Source of the DNA: Nocardia sp. alder85J
GTDB lineage: Bacteria; Actinomycetota; Actinomycetes; Mycobacteriales; Mycobacteriaceae
Assembly: GCF_020176955.2 (NCBI RefSeq)
Contig: NZ_JAIUCZ020000004.1
Coordinates: 558,001-622,000 of the forward strand
Direction of reading: 5' to 3'
Length of the DNA stretch: 64,000 nt
Shown here: in pieces, positions 1 through 10,800 of the stretch
How the letters are laid out: each line of letters begins with the position of its first letter
How positions within the stretch are numbered: position 1 is the stretch's first letter
Translations under genes and position numbers: made by a program
Notes under the pieces: model-generated
What the model was told of the DNA's origin: nothing
The model's database searches: none
Seen by the model: only the letters and a program-made list of their open reading frames with translations

Positions 1-1
1 C

Positions 2-3000
2 GTGGGCGACCCGGCCGCGTACACCAACAGTCCGCAGGCGGGTCTGCTGGCCGCCGAGGTGCGCCGGTTCGCGGGGGAGCGATTGCCCGAATTCATGGTG
101 CCGGCGGTGGTCATGGTGATCGGGTCGGTGCCGCTGACCGCGGGCGGGAAACTGGACCGCGCGGCGCTGCCGGATCCGGAATTCGCCGCCGCGACGGAAT
201 ACCGGGCGCCGGACACCCTCGAGGAACGCACGCTGGCCGAATTGTTCGCCGAGGTGCTGGGTGTCGACCGGGTCGGTCTGGACGACGGATTCTTCGCACT
301 CGGCGGCCATTCGCTGCTCGCCACCCGATTGGTCAGCCGGATCCGGGCGGTGCTGGGTATCGAGGTGCCGATCCGGACCGTCTTCGACGCACCGACTGTG
401 GCGCAGCTGGCGACCCGGCTGGACGCCGGTGCGCGGGTGCGTCCGCGGTTGTCGGTGCGGCCGCGGCCGGAGGTGGTGCCGCTGTCGTTCGCGCAGCGGC
501 GGTTGTGGTTCATCCACCGGCTGGAAGGACCGTCGGCCACCTACAACATCGCCCTGACGGTACGGCTGACCGGGACGTTCGACGTCCCGGCCTTCGCGGC
601 GGCGGTCGGCGACGTGGTCACCCGGCACGAGAGCCTGCGCACCGTCTTCGTCGAGACCGACGACGCGCCCGCTCAGCGGGTGCTGGACGCCGCCGATCTC
701 GAGATCCCGGTGGACGTCACCGAGGTGGCCGCCGCCGATCTGGACGCGACGGTGACCGCGGCCGTGCGTTACGGATTCGATCTGTCGTCGGAGATTCCGT
801 TGCGCGCCCGCGTCTTCCGCACCGCGCCCGAGGACTGCGTGCTGGTCGTGCTGATCCATCACATCGCCGGCGACGGCTGGTCGATGACGCCGCTGCTGCG
901 CGATCTGACCACCGCCTACGCGGCGCGGCTCGGCGATCGGGCGCCGGGGTGGCGGCCGTTGCCGGTGCAGTACGCGGATTACACCCTGTGGCAACAGGAA
1001 TTGCTCGGCGCGCCGACCGATCCCGGCAGCGTGCTGTCCCGGCAGTTCGACTATTGGCGGCGCGAACTCGACGGAGTGCCCGAGCAGACGATCCTGCCCG
1101 CCGATCGCCCGCGGCCGCGGGTCGCGACCTATCGCGGTGACATGGTCTTCTTCGACATCGATGCCGGGACCCGGGCCGCGGTGGAACAACTGGCCACCCG
1201 CGAGGGCGCGACGGTGTCGATGGTGTTGCAGTCCGCGCTGGCCGTGCTGCTGTCCAAACTCGGTGCGGGAGAAGATGTTGCGATCGGCTCGCCGATCGCC
1301 GGGCGCACCGACGAAGCGCTGGCCGAGCTGGTGGGCTTCTTCGTCAACAGCTGGGTGCTGCGGGCGCGGGTCGGCGCGACCACCTCGTTCGCCGAACTGC
1401 TGGCCCAGGTCAAGGCGAAATCGCTGGCGGCCTACGAGAATCAGGACGTCCCGTTCGAATTGCTGGTCGAGATGCTCAATCCGGCGCGCTCGGCGGGCCG
1501 GCATCCGCTGTTCCAGGTGTCACTGGCCTTCCAGAACAACACGCTGCCGGTGCTCGAGTTGTCCGGCGTGCGGATCGAGCCGTATCGGGCGGTCACCGCA
1601 ACGGCCCGGCTGGACCTGTTCGTCAGCATCGCCGACGCCCCGGCGGGCGAAATCTGGCGCGGGCTCGTCGAATACGCGACCGACCTGTTCGACCGGTCCA
1701 CGGTCGACGCGCTGGCCGCCCGGTACCTGAGCCTGCTGCGCCGCATCGTCGCCGATCCGGCCGCACCGGTGGGCACGATCGACCTGCTCGGCGCCGCCGA
1801 ACGGGAATCGGTGCTGCACCACTGGAACGACACCGGCGCGACGGTCGCCGGGACCACGCTGACCGGCCTGTTCGAGGCGCAGGCGGCCCGCACCCCGGCG
1901 GCGACGGCGCTGATCTGCGGCGCTGCGAGCCTGACGTACCGGGAACTCGCGCAGCGGTCCGAGCGGCTGGCGGCGACCCTCGCCGCCCGTGGGGTCGGCC
2001 CGGATTCCGTTGTCGCGGTGGCACTGCCGCGCTCGCTGGACCTGGTGGTGGCGATGCTCGGCGTGCTGCGCGCCGGCGCCGCGTATCTGCCGATCGATCC
2101 CGAATATCCCGCGGAGCGGGTGTCGTTCGTGCTCGCCGACGCCGCCCCGGCCGTGCTCGTCACCGACCTCGCGACCGCGAAGGGCCTGCCCCGCAACGCC
2201 GTACCGCCGGTGCACCTCGACGAGCCGGACGGCGACGGCCACCGGGCCGCGCCGGTGCGGGTGCGACCGGACGAGCTGGCCTACGTGATCTACACCTCGG
2301 GCTCGACCGGCGTGCCGAAGGGTGTCGGTGTCACCCACGCCAATGTCGCGAACCTGGTGACCTCGGCCTGGCCGGTGGCCCCCGACGACCGGGTGCTGGC
2401 ACATACGTCGACGGCCTTCGACGCCTCCACCTACGAGATCTGGCCGGCCCTGTGCGGCGGCGCGGCGGTGGTGATCGCCACCGCGCCGCGCACCGACCTC
2501 GCGGAGCTCGCCCGGCTCGTCGAGGACCGGGCGGTGACCAAGATGTTCGCCACCCCGCCCATGCTCGCGGCCCTGCTCGACCACGTCGAACCCGTTGCGG
2601 GCGCGCCGTTGCGGACGCTGCGGCGGATCATCGCCGGTGGCGCCGAGCTGACCGCCGACGTGGTGCGCCGGCTCTACGCGAGTTGTCCGGACGTCCGGGT
2701 GGTGAACGGGTACGGGCCCACCGAGACCACGGCGTGCGTCACCGATCACGAGGCGGCGGGCACCCCCGGCACCGTCGCGATCGGCCGCCCGGTGGCGAAT
2801 ACCCGGGTGTTCGTGCTGGATTCGGGGCTGGCGCCGGTTCCGGTGGGCGTCGCCGGCGAGTTGTACGTGGCGGGCGCGCAGGTGGCGCGGGGCTACCGGG
2901 GCCGGGCCGGGCTGACGGCGGCGCGGTTCGTGGCCGATCCGTTCGATACCGGCGGTGGCCGGTTGTACCGCACCGGTGATGTGGTGCGGTGGAATTCCGC

Positions 3001-4888
3001 CGGGCTGCTGGAGTTCGTCGGCAGGGCCGACGAGCAGGTGAAGATCCGCGGCTTCCGGGTGGAGCCCGGTGAGGTGGAAGCGGTACTGGCACAGCATCCT
3101 TCGGTGTCCCGGGCGGTGGTGCTCGCACGCGACACCGCCGCCGGTGACAAGCAACTGGTGGGGTATGTGGTCGCCGATCGGTCCGGCCCGGCCGCCGGTG
3201 AGGACGATCTGGTGGGGCAGTGGCGGCGGGTGTACGACGACCTCTACGGCAGCCCGGAACACGGCGGCCTCGAACACGGCGGCCTCGAACACGGCGGTGT
3301 CGGAAACGGTGGTGTCGGAAACGGCTCCGGCGCAGGCGGTTCCGGGTTCGGTGCCAACTTCGGTGGCTGGAACAGCAGCTACACCGGCGCTCCCATCCCG
3401 GAGGACCAGATGCGGGAATGGCGCGCGGCCACGGTCGAACGGATCCGGGAACTGCGGCCCAAGCGCCTGCTGGAGATCGGCGTCGGCGCGGGACTGCTGC
3501 TGTCGCAGCTGGCACCCGACTGCGAGGAGTACTGGGCCACGGACTTCTCCGCGGCCACCATCGGCACGCTGCGGGCACAGTTGCGCGGCCTCGGCGGGCA
3601 GTGGGTCGACCGGGTGTTCACCAGCGTCCAGGCCGCCGACGATCCCCGCGGACTGCCCGAAGGCCACTTCGACACCGTGGTGGTGAACTCGGTGGTGCAG
3701 TACTTCCCCGGCCCGGCCTATCTGCGCCGGGTACTGGACACCGTACTGCGGGTGCTGGCCCCCGGCGGGGCGGTGTTCCTCGGCGATGTGCGCAATCTGG
3801 CTCTGCTGGAACAGTTCACCACCGCCACCGAACTCGCCCGGCACGGCGGCGACGATCCCGCCGCGGTCCGGGATCGGGTGCGCCGCAGCATCTCCGGGGA
3901 GAAGGAACTGCTCCTCGCACCCGAATACTTCCTCGGCCTCACCGGTTTCGACGTGGTCGGCATCGAACTCAAACGCGGCCGCCGGGTCAACGAACTGAGC
4001 CGGTACCGCTACGACGTCGTGCTGCGCCGATCTCCCGCCCGAGCACTCTCGGTGGGCGAAGCGCCGGCGGTCGAATTCCACACGCCGGACCGGCTACGGG
4101 AACTGCTGGAAGCACAGCGGCACCACGGTATTCGCGTCACCGGCATTCCGCACGCGGGACTGATCGGTGAACTGGAGGCCACCCGCCTGATCCGGGCGGG
4201 CCTCCGAGTGCCGCCCGAATTGCTCGACGGCGCACCCGATCCGGCGGGTCTGCTCCCGGAGGATCTGCACGCGCTCGGCGCGCGGCTGGGCTACACCACC
4301 GCGGTCACCTGGTCCACGCGACCGGGCCGGATGGAGGCGGTCTTCGTCGACGCCGACATCGTGGCCGACCGGTCGCTGACCGACGTGTACCGGCCGGCGG
4401 CCGCCGTGGTGGATCCGGCCGCACACGCCAACAATCCGCACGACACGCTGTTGCCGGCCGCGGTGCGCGGCTTCGCGGCCGAGCGGCTGCCGGATTTCCT
4501 GGTGCCGGCGGTGGTGCTGGTGATCGACGCGGTCCCGTTGACCGCCAACGGGAAACTGGACCGCGCGGCGCTGCCGGATCCGGAGTTCCACTCGTCGGCG
4601 GAGTATCGGGCGCCGGCCACCGAACGGGAACGGGTGCTGGCCGGCCTGTTCGCCGAAGTCCTCGGCCGCGACCGCGTCGGGGTCGACGACGGCTTCTTCG
4701 CACTGGGCGGTCACTCCCTGCTGGCCACCCGGCTGGCCGGCCGGATCCGGGGGGAGCTGGGAGTCGAGATTCCGGTCCGGGTGATCTTCGACGCCCCGAC
4801 CGTGGCCCAGCTGGCACAGCAATGGGCGGAGCTGGCTCCGGCCCGGAGACCGGCCCTGCGCAAGATGAATCGAAAGGCGGTTCAGTGA
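2..4888 (+). CDS. Non-ribosomal peptide synthetase, 3' part (partial at left edge)
   Basis: The gene is open at the window start, so its true start lies upstream. Visible order, by residue from base 2: the last part of an adenylation domain (about 1-63, A10 motif LTAGGKLDRAALP); a carrier domain with LGGHS (Ser104); a condensation domain (about 152-590, HHIAGDG at 286-292, LCL type because no epimerase precedes it); an adenylation domain (about 600-1020, core TSGSTGVPKG) interrupted after A8 by an N-methyltransferase (about 1115-1360, SAM motif LEIGVGAG); the A9-A10 tail (about 1490-1530); and a carrier (Ser about 1571). Each aminoacyl residue is activated, N-methylated and passed to the next gene. 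The opening residues match those that follow the methyltransferase in the other MT modules, so the truncated first module probably methylates too. The stop overlaps the next synthetase start (TGATG). Hand-aligned pocket residues: DAYAIAGACK; substrate not recognised. Confidence 0.96.
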   Translation: MGDPAAYTNSPQAGLLAAEVRRFAGERLPEFMVPAVVMVIGSVPLTAGGKLDRAALPDPEFAAATEYRAPDTLEERTLAELFAEVLGVDRVGLDDGFFALGGHSLLATRLVSRIRAVLGIEVPIRTVFDAPTVAQLATRLDAGARVRPRLSVRPRPEVVPLSFAQRRLWFIHRLEGPSATYNIALTVRLTGTFDVPAFAAAVGDVVTRHESLRTVFVETDDAPAQRVLDAADLEIPVDVTEVAAADLDATVTAAVRYGFDLSSEIPLRARVFRTAPEDCVLVVLIHHIAGDGWSMTPLLRDLTTAYAARLGDRAPGWRPLPVQYADYTLWQQELLGAPTDPGSVLSRQFDYWRRELDGVPEQTILPADRPRPRVATYRGDMVFFDIDAGTRAAVEQLATREGATVSMVLQSALAVLLSKLGAGEDVAIGSPIAGRTDEALAELVGFFVNSWVLRARVGATTSFAELLAQVKAKSLAAYENQDVPFELLVEMLNPARSAGRHPLFQVSLAFQNNTLPVLELSGVRIEPYRAVTATARLDLFVSIADAPAGEIWRGLVEYATDLFDRSTVDALAARYLSLLRRIVADPAAPVGTIDLLGAAERESVLHHWNDTGATVAGTTLTGLFEAQAARTPAATALICGAASLTYRELAQRSERLAATLAARGVGPDSVVAVALPRSLDLVVAMLGVLRAGAAYLPIDPEYPAERVSFVLADAAPAVLVTDLATAKGLPRNAVPPVHLDEPDGDGHRAAPVRVRPDELAYVIYTSGSTGVPKGVGVTHANVANLVTSAWPVAPDDRVLAHTSTAFDASTYEIWPALCGGAAVVIATAPRTDLAELARLVEDRAVTKMFATPPMLAALLDHVEPVAGAPLRTLRRIIAGGAELTADVVRRLYASCPDVRVVNGYGPTETTACVTDHEAAGTPGTVAIGRPVANTRVFVLDSGLAPVPVGVAGELYVAGAQVARGYRGRAGLTAARFVADPFDTGGGRLYRTGDVVRWNSAGLLEFVGRADEQVKIRGFRVEPGEVEAVLAQHPSVSRAVVLARDTAAGDKQLVGYVVADRSGPAAGEDDLVGQWRRVYDDLYGSPEHGGLEHGGLEHGGVGNGGVGNGSGAGGSGFGANFGGWNSSYTGAPIPEDQMREWRAATVERIRELRPKRLLEIGVGAGLLLSQLAPDCEEYWATDFSAATIGTLRAQLRGLGGQWVDRVFTSVQAADDPRGLPEGHFDTVVVNSVVQYFPGPAYLRRVLDTVLRVLAPGGAVFLGDVRNLALLEQFTTATELARHGGDDPAAVRDRVRRSISGEKELLLAPEYFLGLTGFDVVGIELKRGRRVNELSRYRYDVVLRRSPARALSVGEAPAVEFHTPDRLRELLEAQRHHGIRVTGIPHAGLIGELEATRLIRAGLRVPPELLDGAPDPAGLLPEDLHALGARLGYTTAVTWSTRPGRMEAVFVDADIVADRSLTDVYRPAAAVVDPAAHANNPHDTLLPAAVRGFAAERLPDFLVPAVVLVIDAVPLTANGKLDRAALPDPEFHSSAEYRAPATERERVLAGLFAEVLGRDRVGVDDGFFALGGHSLLATRLAGRIRGELGVEIPVRVIFDAPTVAQLAQQWAELAPARRPALRKMNRKAVQ
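3257..3331 (+). repeat. 15-bp in-frame tandem repeat (5 units) in the A-MT linker
   Basis: Five consecutive 15-nt units starting at 3257, 3272, 3287, 3302 and 3317 encode EHGGL, EHGGL, EHGGV, GNGGV and GNGSG. The first two are identical; the others diverge progressively. The repeat lies in the linker between the adenylation core and the methyltransferase. The corresponding linker of the last module of the next gene has no such repeat. The size keeps the frame, so copy number can vary without breaking the enzyme. Confidence 0.9.
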
Positions 4889-7800
4889 TGATCCCGTTGT
4901 CGTTCGCGCAGCGCCGGTTGTGGTTCATCCATCGGCTCGACGGACCCTCCGCCGCATACAACATGCCGGTGGCGATCCGGCTGACCGGTGAATTCGACGA
5001 ATCGGCCTTCGCTGTCGCCGTCGCCGACGTGGTGTCGCGGCACGAGAGCCTGCGCACCGTCTTCGTCGAGGTGGACGGCGTACCCGGCCAGCAGGTGCTC
5101 GACGCCGGCAGCGTCGAGGTGCCGCTGTCGAGCGCGGAGGTGCCGCTCGCCGACCTGGACGCGGAACTCGCCCGTGCCGCCGGGCACGCCTTCGACCTGT
5201 CCACCGAGATTCCGATCCGGATCACCGTCCTGCGTTGTGGCACAGCCGATCGCGTCGTGCTGGTGCTGCTGCATCACATCGCCGGCGACGGCTGGTCGAT
5301 GGCGCCGTTGCTGCGGGATCTGTCGCAGGCCTACGCCGCCCGCCGGCGGCGGCAGGCGCCGGGATGGGAGCCGCTGCCGGTGCAATACGTCGATTACACG
5401 CTGTGGCAACAGGAACTGCTCGGCTCGGCGAGCGATCCGGACAGCGTCCTGTCCCGGCAGTTCGACTACTGGCGACGGGAACTGGACGGACTGCCCGAAC
5501 AATTGGCGCTGCCGACCGACCGGCCTCGACCGCGGGTGGCCGGTCACCGCGGGGACGTGGCCGTGCTCGGGATCGATCCCCGGCTGCGGGCCGCCGCCGG
5601 GGCGCTCGCCGCGCGTGAAGGCGCGTCGGCGTCGATGGTGTGGCAGGCCGCACTGGCGGTGCTGCTGTTCAAACTCGGTGCGGGGAACGATATTCCGATC
5701 GGATCGCCGATCGCCGGGCGCACCGAGGAGAGTATGGCCGATCTGGTCGGATTCTTCGTCAACACCTGGGTGCTGCGCGCGAGGGTCGACCCGGCGGCGT
5801 CGTTCACCCGGTTGCTGCGCGAGGTCCGGGCGAAGGCGCTGGCCGCGTACGAGAATCAGGACATCCCGTTCGAATTGCTGGTCGAGCTGCTCAATCCGGT
5901 GCGCTCGCCGGCACATCATCCGCTGTTCCAGACGCTGCTGAGCTTCCAGAACAACGCCGCGCCCACGCTGGCGTTGCCGGGGGCCGACTTCGAGCCGTAT
6001 CCGCTGGCGGCGACGACCTCGCGCTTCGATCTGGTGTTCACCGTCGCCGACGCCGCGTCCGGCGGCTGGGACATCCACCTCGAGTACGCCACGGAGCTGT
6101 TCGACCGGTCCACCGCCGAGGCGCTGGCGGCACGGCTGGCGCGGGTGCTGCGGCAGCTGGTGGCCGATCCCGAGGCGGCGGTGGGGCCGGTCGACGTGCT
6201 CGACGCCGATGAGCGCGAACTGATCACGCGCCGCTGGAACGCCACCGACGTCGAGGTCGCGGACGCGGCGCTGCCCGACCTGTTCCGCGCCCAGGTCGCC
6301 CGCACCCCGGACGCGCCCGCCGTGCTGTGCGGCGAGCTGGCCCTGTCGTACCGTGAGCTCGACCTGCGGGCCACCCGGCTGGCGCGGACGCTGACCGGGC
6401 ACGGTGTCGGCCCGGAATCCGTTGTCGCGGTGGCATTGCCGCGATCGGCCGAGCTGATCGTGGCGATGGTGGCGGTGTCGAGGACCGGTGCCGCGTATCT
6501 GCCGATCGATCCCGGATATCCTTCGGATCGGCTGGCTTTCGTGCTCGACGACGCGAAACCCGTACTCGTCGTCACCGATAGCGCGACCGCGCCGGCGCTG
6601 CCGCGGGCCGAGGCGCCGCAGCTGGTGCTGGACGAGCTCGAAACAGCCGGTGACAGCGCCGATCTCGTGGTGAGGGTGCGGCCGCACCAACTGGCGTACG
6701 TGATCTACACCTCGGGGTCGACGGGGGTGCCGAAAGGTGTGGGGATCACCCATCGCAATGTGGTGAACCTGATCGCCCAATCCTGGTCGGTGCGATCGGC
6801 GGACCGGGTGCTGGTGCATTCGTCGGTGGCCTTCGACGCCTCCACCTACGAGATCTGGCCGGCCCTGTGCGGGGGCGCGGCGCTGGTCGTCGCGACCGAG
6901 CGGCGCTCGGATCCCGGCGAGATCGCCCGGCTGCTCGAAAGCCGTTCGGTGACGATGATGTTCGCGACACCACCGCTGCTGTCGGCGCTGGTCGAGTACG
7001 CGCGGTCACTGCCGGAGCCGGTGCTGCGCGGTCTGCGCCAGGTGAACACCGGGGCCGATACGCTCGGCACGGACCTGGTCCGCGATCTGCGGGCCGCGTG
7101 CCCGGAGGTGTGGATCGACAATCTCTACGGCCCGACCGAGGCGACGGTGAACGTGACCTCCGCGCCGGTACCGGACGATCCGGCGGGCACGACGGTGCCG
7201 ATCGGCGCACCGGTGGCCAATACCCGGGTGTTCGTGCTGGATTCGGGTCTGTCGCCGGTCGCGGTGGGGGTGCCGGGCGAGTTGTACGTGGCGGGTGCAC
7301 AGCTGGCCCGGGGCTATCGCGGCCGGGCGGGGCTGACCGCCGCGCGTTTCGTGGCCGATCCCTTCGATCCCGCCGGTGGCCGGTTGTATCGCACCGGCGA
7401 CGTGGTGCGCTGGACCCGCGCCGGCGTGCTGGAGTTCGTCGGCAGGGCCGACGACCAGGTGAAGATCCGCGGCTTCCGGGTCGAGCCCGGCGAGGTGGAA
7501 GCTGTCCTGGCACAGCATCCTTCGGTGTCCCGGGCGCTGGTACTCGCGCGCGGCACCGCCGCCGGCACCCAGCTGATCGGCTACGTCACCGCCGCCGGTG
7601 CACTCGACGGCGCCCGGGTGCGGGCCTTCGCCGCCGATCGGCTGCCGGACTTCATGGTGCCCGCCGCGGTCCTGGTGATCGACTCGATTCCGTTGACCGC
7701 CAACGGGAAAATAGATCAGGCCGCCCTGCCGGTCCCGGAGATCGGGACGACGGCCCGCTATCGCGCCCCGGGCAACCGCCGGGAGCGGGTACTGACCGAG

Positions 7801-10800
7801 CTGTTCGCCGAAGTGCTGGGCCTCGACCGCGTCGGCGTCGACGACGGTTTCTTCGCACTGGGCGGCCACTCGCTGCTCGCCACCCGCCTCGCGAGCCGGA
7901 TCCGGGTGGAACTGGGTGTGGAGTTGCCGATCCGCACCGTCTTCGAGGCCCCGACGGCCGCGCGACTGGCCCACCGGCTCGGCCTCGGCGGGCCGGTGCG
8001 CCCGGCGGTGACGGCCCGGCCGCGGCCGCAACCGATTCCGCTGTCCTTCGCGCAGCGGCGGCTGTGGTTCATGCATCGTCTGGAGGGCCCCTCGGCGACC
8101 TACAACCTGCCGGTGACGGCGCGGCTGTCCGGCGCGATCGACATCCCCGCACTCGAGGCGGCCGTCGGTGACGTGCTGGCCCGGCACGAGAGCCTGCGCA
8201 CCGTCTTCGCCGAGACCGACGGGGTGCCCGCTCAGCTGATCCTCGACGCCGGCAGCGTCGCGGCGCCGATCACGGTCACCGACGTCGCCCCGGCCGAACT
8301 GGCGGCCGCGGTGACCGCGGCGGTCCGGTACGGCTTCGACCTGTCGTCGGAGATCCCCCTGCGCGTCGGCGTCTTCCGCGACGGTCCGGCCGGATGCGTG
8401 CTGGTGCTGTTGATCCACCACATCGCCTGCGACGGCTGGTCCATGGCGGCCCTGCTGGCAGACCTGTCGGCCGCCTACACCGCCCGGTGCGACGGGCGGG
8501 CCCCGGCGTGGGCGCCGCTGCCGGTGCAGTACGCGGATTACACGCTGTGGCAGCGGGACCTGCTCGGATCGCCGGAGGATCCGGACAGCCTGCTGTCCGG
8601 GCAGTTCGAGTACTGGCGCGGTGCGCTGGACGGCCTGCCGGAGCAGTTGCGGTTGCCCGTCGATCGGCCACGCCCCCGGACCGCCGGATATCGCGGCGAT
8701 GTCGTGCAATTCGCCGTCGACCACGAGACCCGCACCGCGGTCGGACGATTGGCGGCCACGGCGGGCGCCTCGGAGTCGATGGTGTGGCAGTCCGCCCTGG
8801 CAGTGCTGTTGTCCACACTCGGTGCGGGGACCGATATTCCGATCGGTTCGCCGATCGCGGGCCGCTGCGACGAGGCGCTGAACGAACTGGTGGGGATCTT
8901 CGTCAACACCTGGGTGCTGCGGGCGCAGATCGATCCGGCGGGCTCGTTCACCGGCCTGGTCCGGCAGATCGCGGGGAAAGCGCTGGCGGCCTACGACAAC
9001 CAGGACATCCCGTTCGAATTGCTGGTGGAGCGGCTGGATCCGGTGCGCTCGGCGGCGCATCATCCGCTGTTCCAGGTGTCGCTGGCGGTCCAGAACAATG
9101 CCGCGCCCCGGCTGGAACTGGCCGGGCTGCGGCTCGAGCCGTACCCCGTGAACACCGGCACCGCCCGATTCGACCTGCTGTTCGACATCGCCGACGGCCC
9201 GGCGGGTCGGGGGTGGAGCGGGCTGGTCGAATTCGCGACCGAGTTGTTCGATCGGTCCACGATCGAGGCGATGGCCGCGCGCCTGGTGCGGCTGCTGGGA
9301 CAGCTGGCGTCGGACCCGGACCGGCCGCTGGGGTCGATCGATGTCCTCGGCGCCGCGGAGCGGGAATCGGTGCTGCACCGGTTCAACGACACCGCGGTCC
9401 CGGTTCCCGACCTCACCCTGCCAGCCCTGTTCGGGGCACAGGCCACCCGGACCCCGGACGCGATCGCGGTCACGCTCGGGGACGTCGCGCTGACCTACCG
9501 CGAACTCGACCACCGCGCCGAGGATGTGGCCGCGATCCTGCTCGCGCGCGGTGTCGGCCCGGAGACGGTGGTCGCGGTGGCGTTGCCGCCGTCGGTGCCG
9601 CTGATCGTGGCCCTGCTGGCGGTGACGAAAGCCGGTGGCGCGTATCTGCCGATCGATCCGGCGTATCCGTCGGACCGGGTGGCCTTCGTGCTCGCCGATG
9701 CCGCGCCGGTGGTCGTGCTGACCGACACCCGCACCGCGGAGGTGTTGCCGGACAGTGCGATACCGCACCTGCATCTGGACGCTCTCGACGGTGCCGAGCA
9801 CCCGATCGGCAGTGTCGCGGCACCGCGGCCGCAGCACCTCGCCTACCTGATCTACACCTCCGGATCGACCGGCGTCCCGAAAGGCGTTGCGGTGACCCAC
9901 CGCAACGCGGTCAACCTGATCTCGCGGGCGCGACCGGTCGTCGCCGGGGACCGCGTGCTGATGCAGACCTCGATCGCCTTCGACGTGTCCACCTACGAGA
10001 TCTGGCCGACCCTCTGCGGCGGCGCCCGGCTGGTACTGCCGCCGCAACAGCGCCCGGACCCGGCGGAGATCGCGGCACTGATCGAGACCCGTTCGGTCAC
10101 AAGGCTGTTCGCGACACCGCCGCTGGTGGCCGCACTGCTCGACCACGCCGGATCCGGGCCCGGCGACGCGCTGGCATCACTGACGCGACTGTTCTGCGCG
10201 GGCTCCGAACTGCCTGCGGCACTGGCCCGCCGGCTGCACGCGCGATACCCCGGCCTGCACATCGTGAACGGCTACGGACCCACCGAGGCGACGGTGTACG
10301 CGACCGACCACGAGGTGACCGGCGAGATCGGCGCCACCGTGCCGATCGGGCGTCCACTGGCCAATGTCCGTGCCTACGTGCTGGATTCGCGGCTCGCGCC
10401 GGTTCCGGTGGGGGTGCCCGGCGAGCTGTACGTGGCCGGCGCCCAGGTGGCGCGGGGCTACCGGGGCCGGGTGGCGCTGACGGCGGCGCGGTTCGTGGCC
10501 GATCCGTTCGATCCGGCCGGTGGCCGGGTGTACCGCACCGGCGATGTGGTGCGCTGGACACAGGCCGGTGTGCTGGAGTTCGTCGGCCGCGCCGACGACC
10601 AGGTGAAGATTCGCGGCTTCCGGGTCGAGCCGGGTGAGGTGGAAGCCGCACTGGCGCAACACCCGTCGGTGTCGCAGGCCGTGGTGGTGGCCCGCGGGAC
10701 CGAGTCCGGGGCCCAGCTGATCGGCTACGTCACCGCCGCCGGCGCACTCGACGGCGCGCAGGTCCGGGAATTCGCCGCCGACCGGCTGCCCGACTTCATG

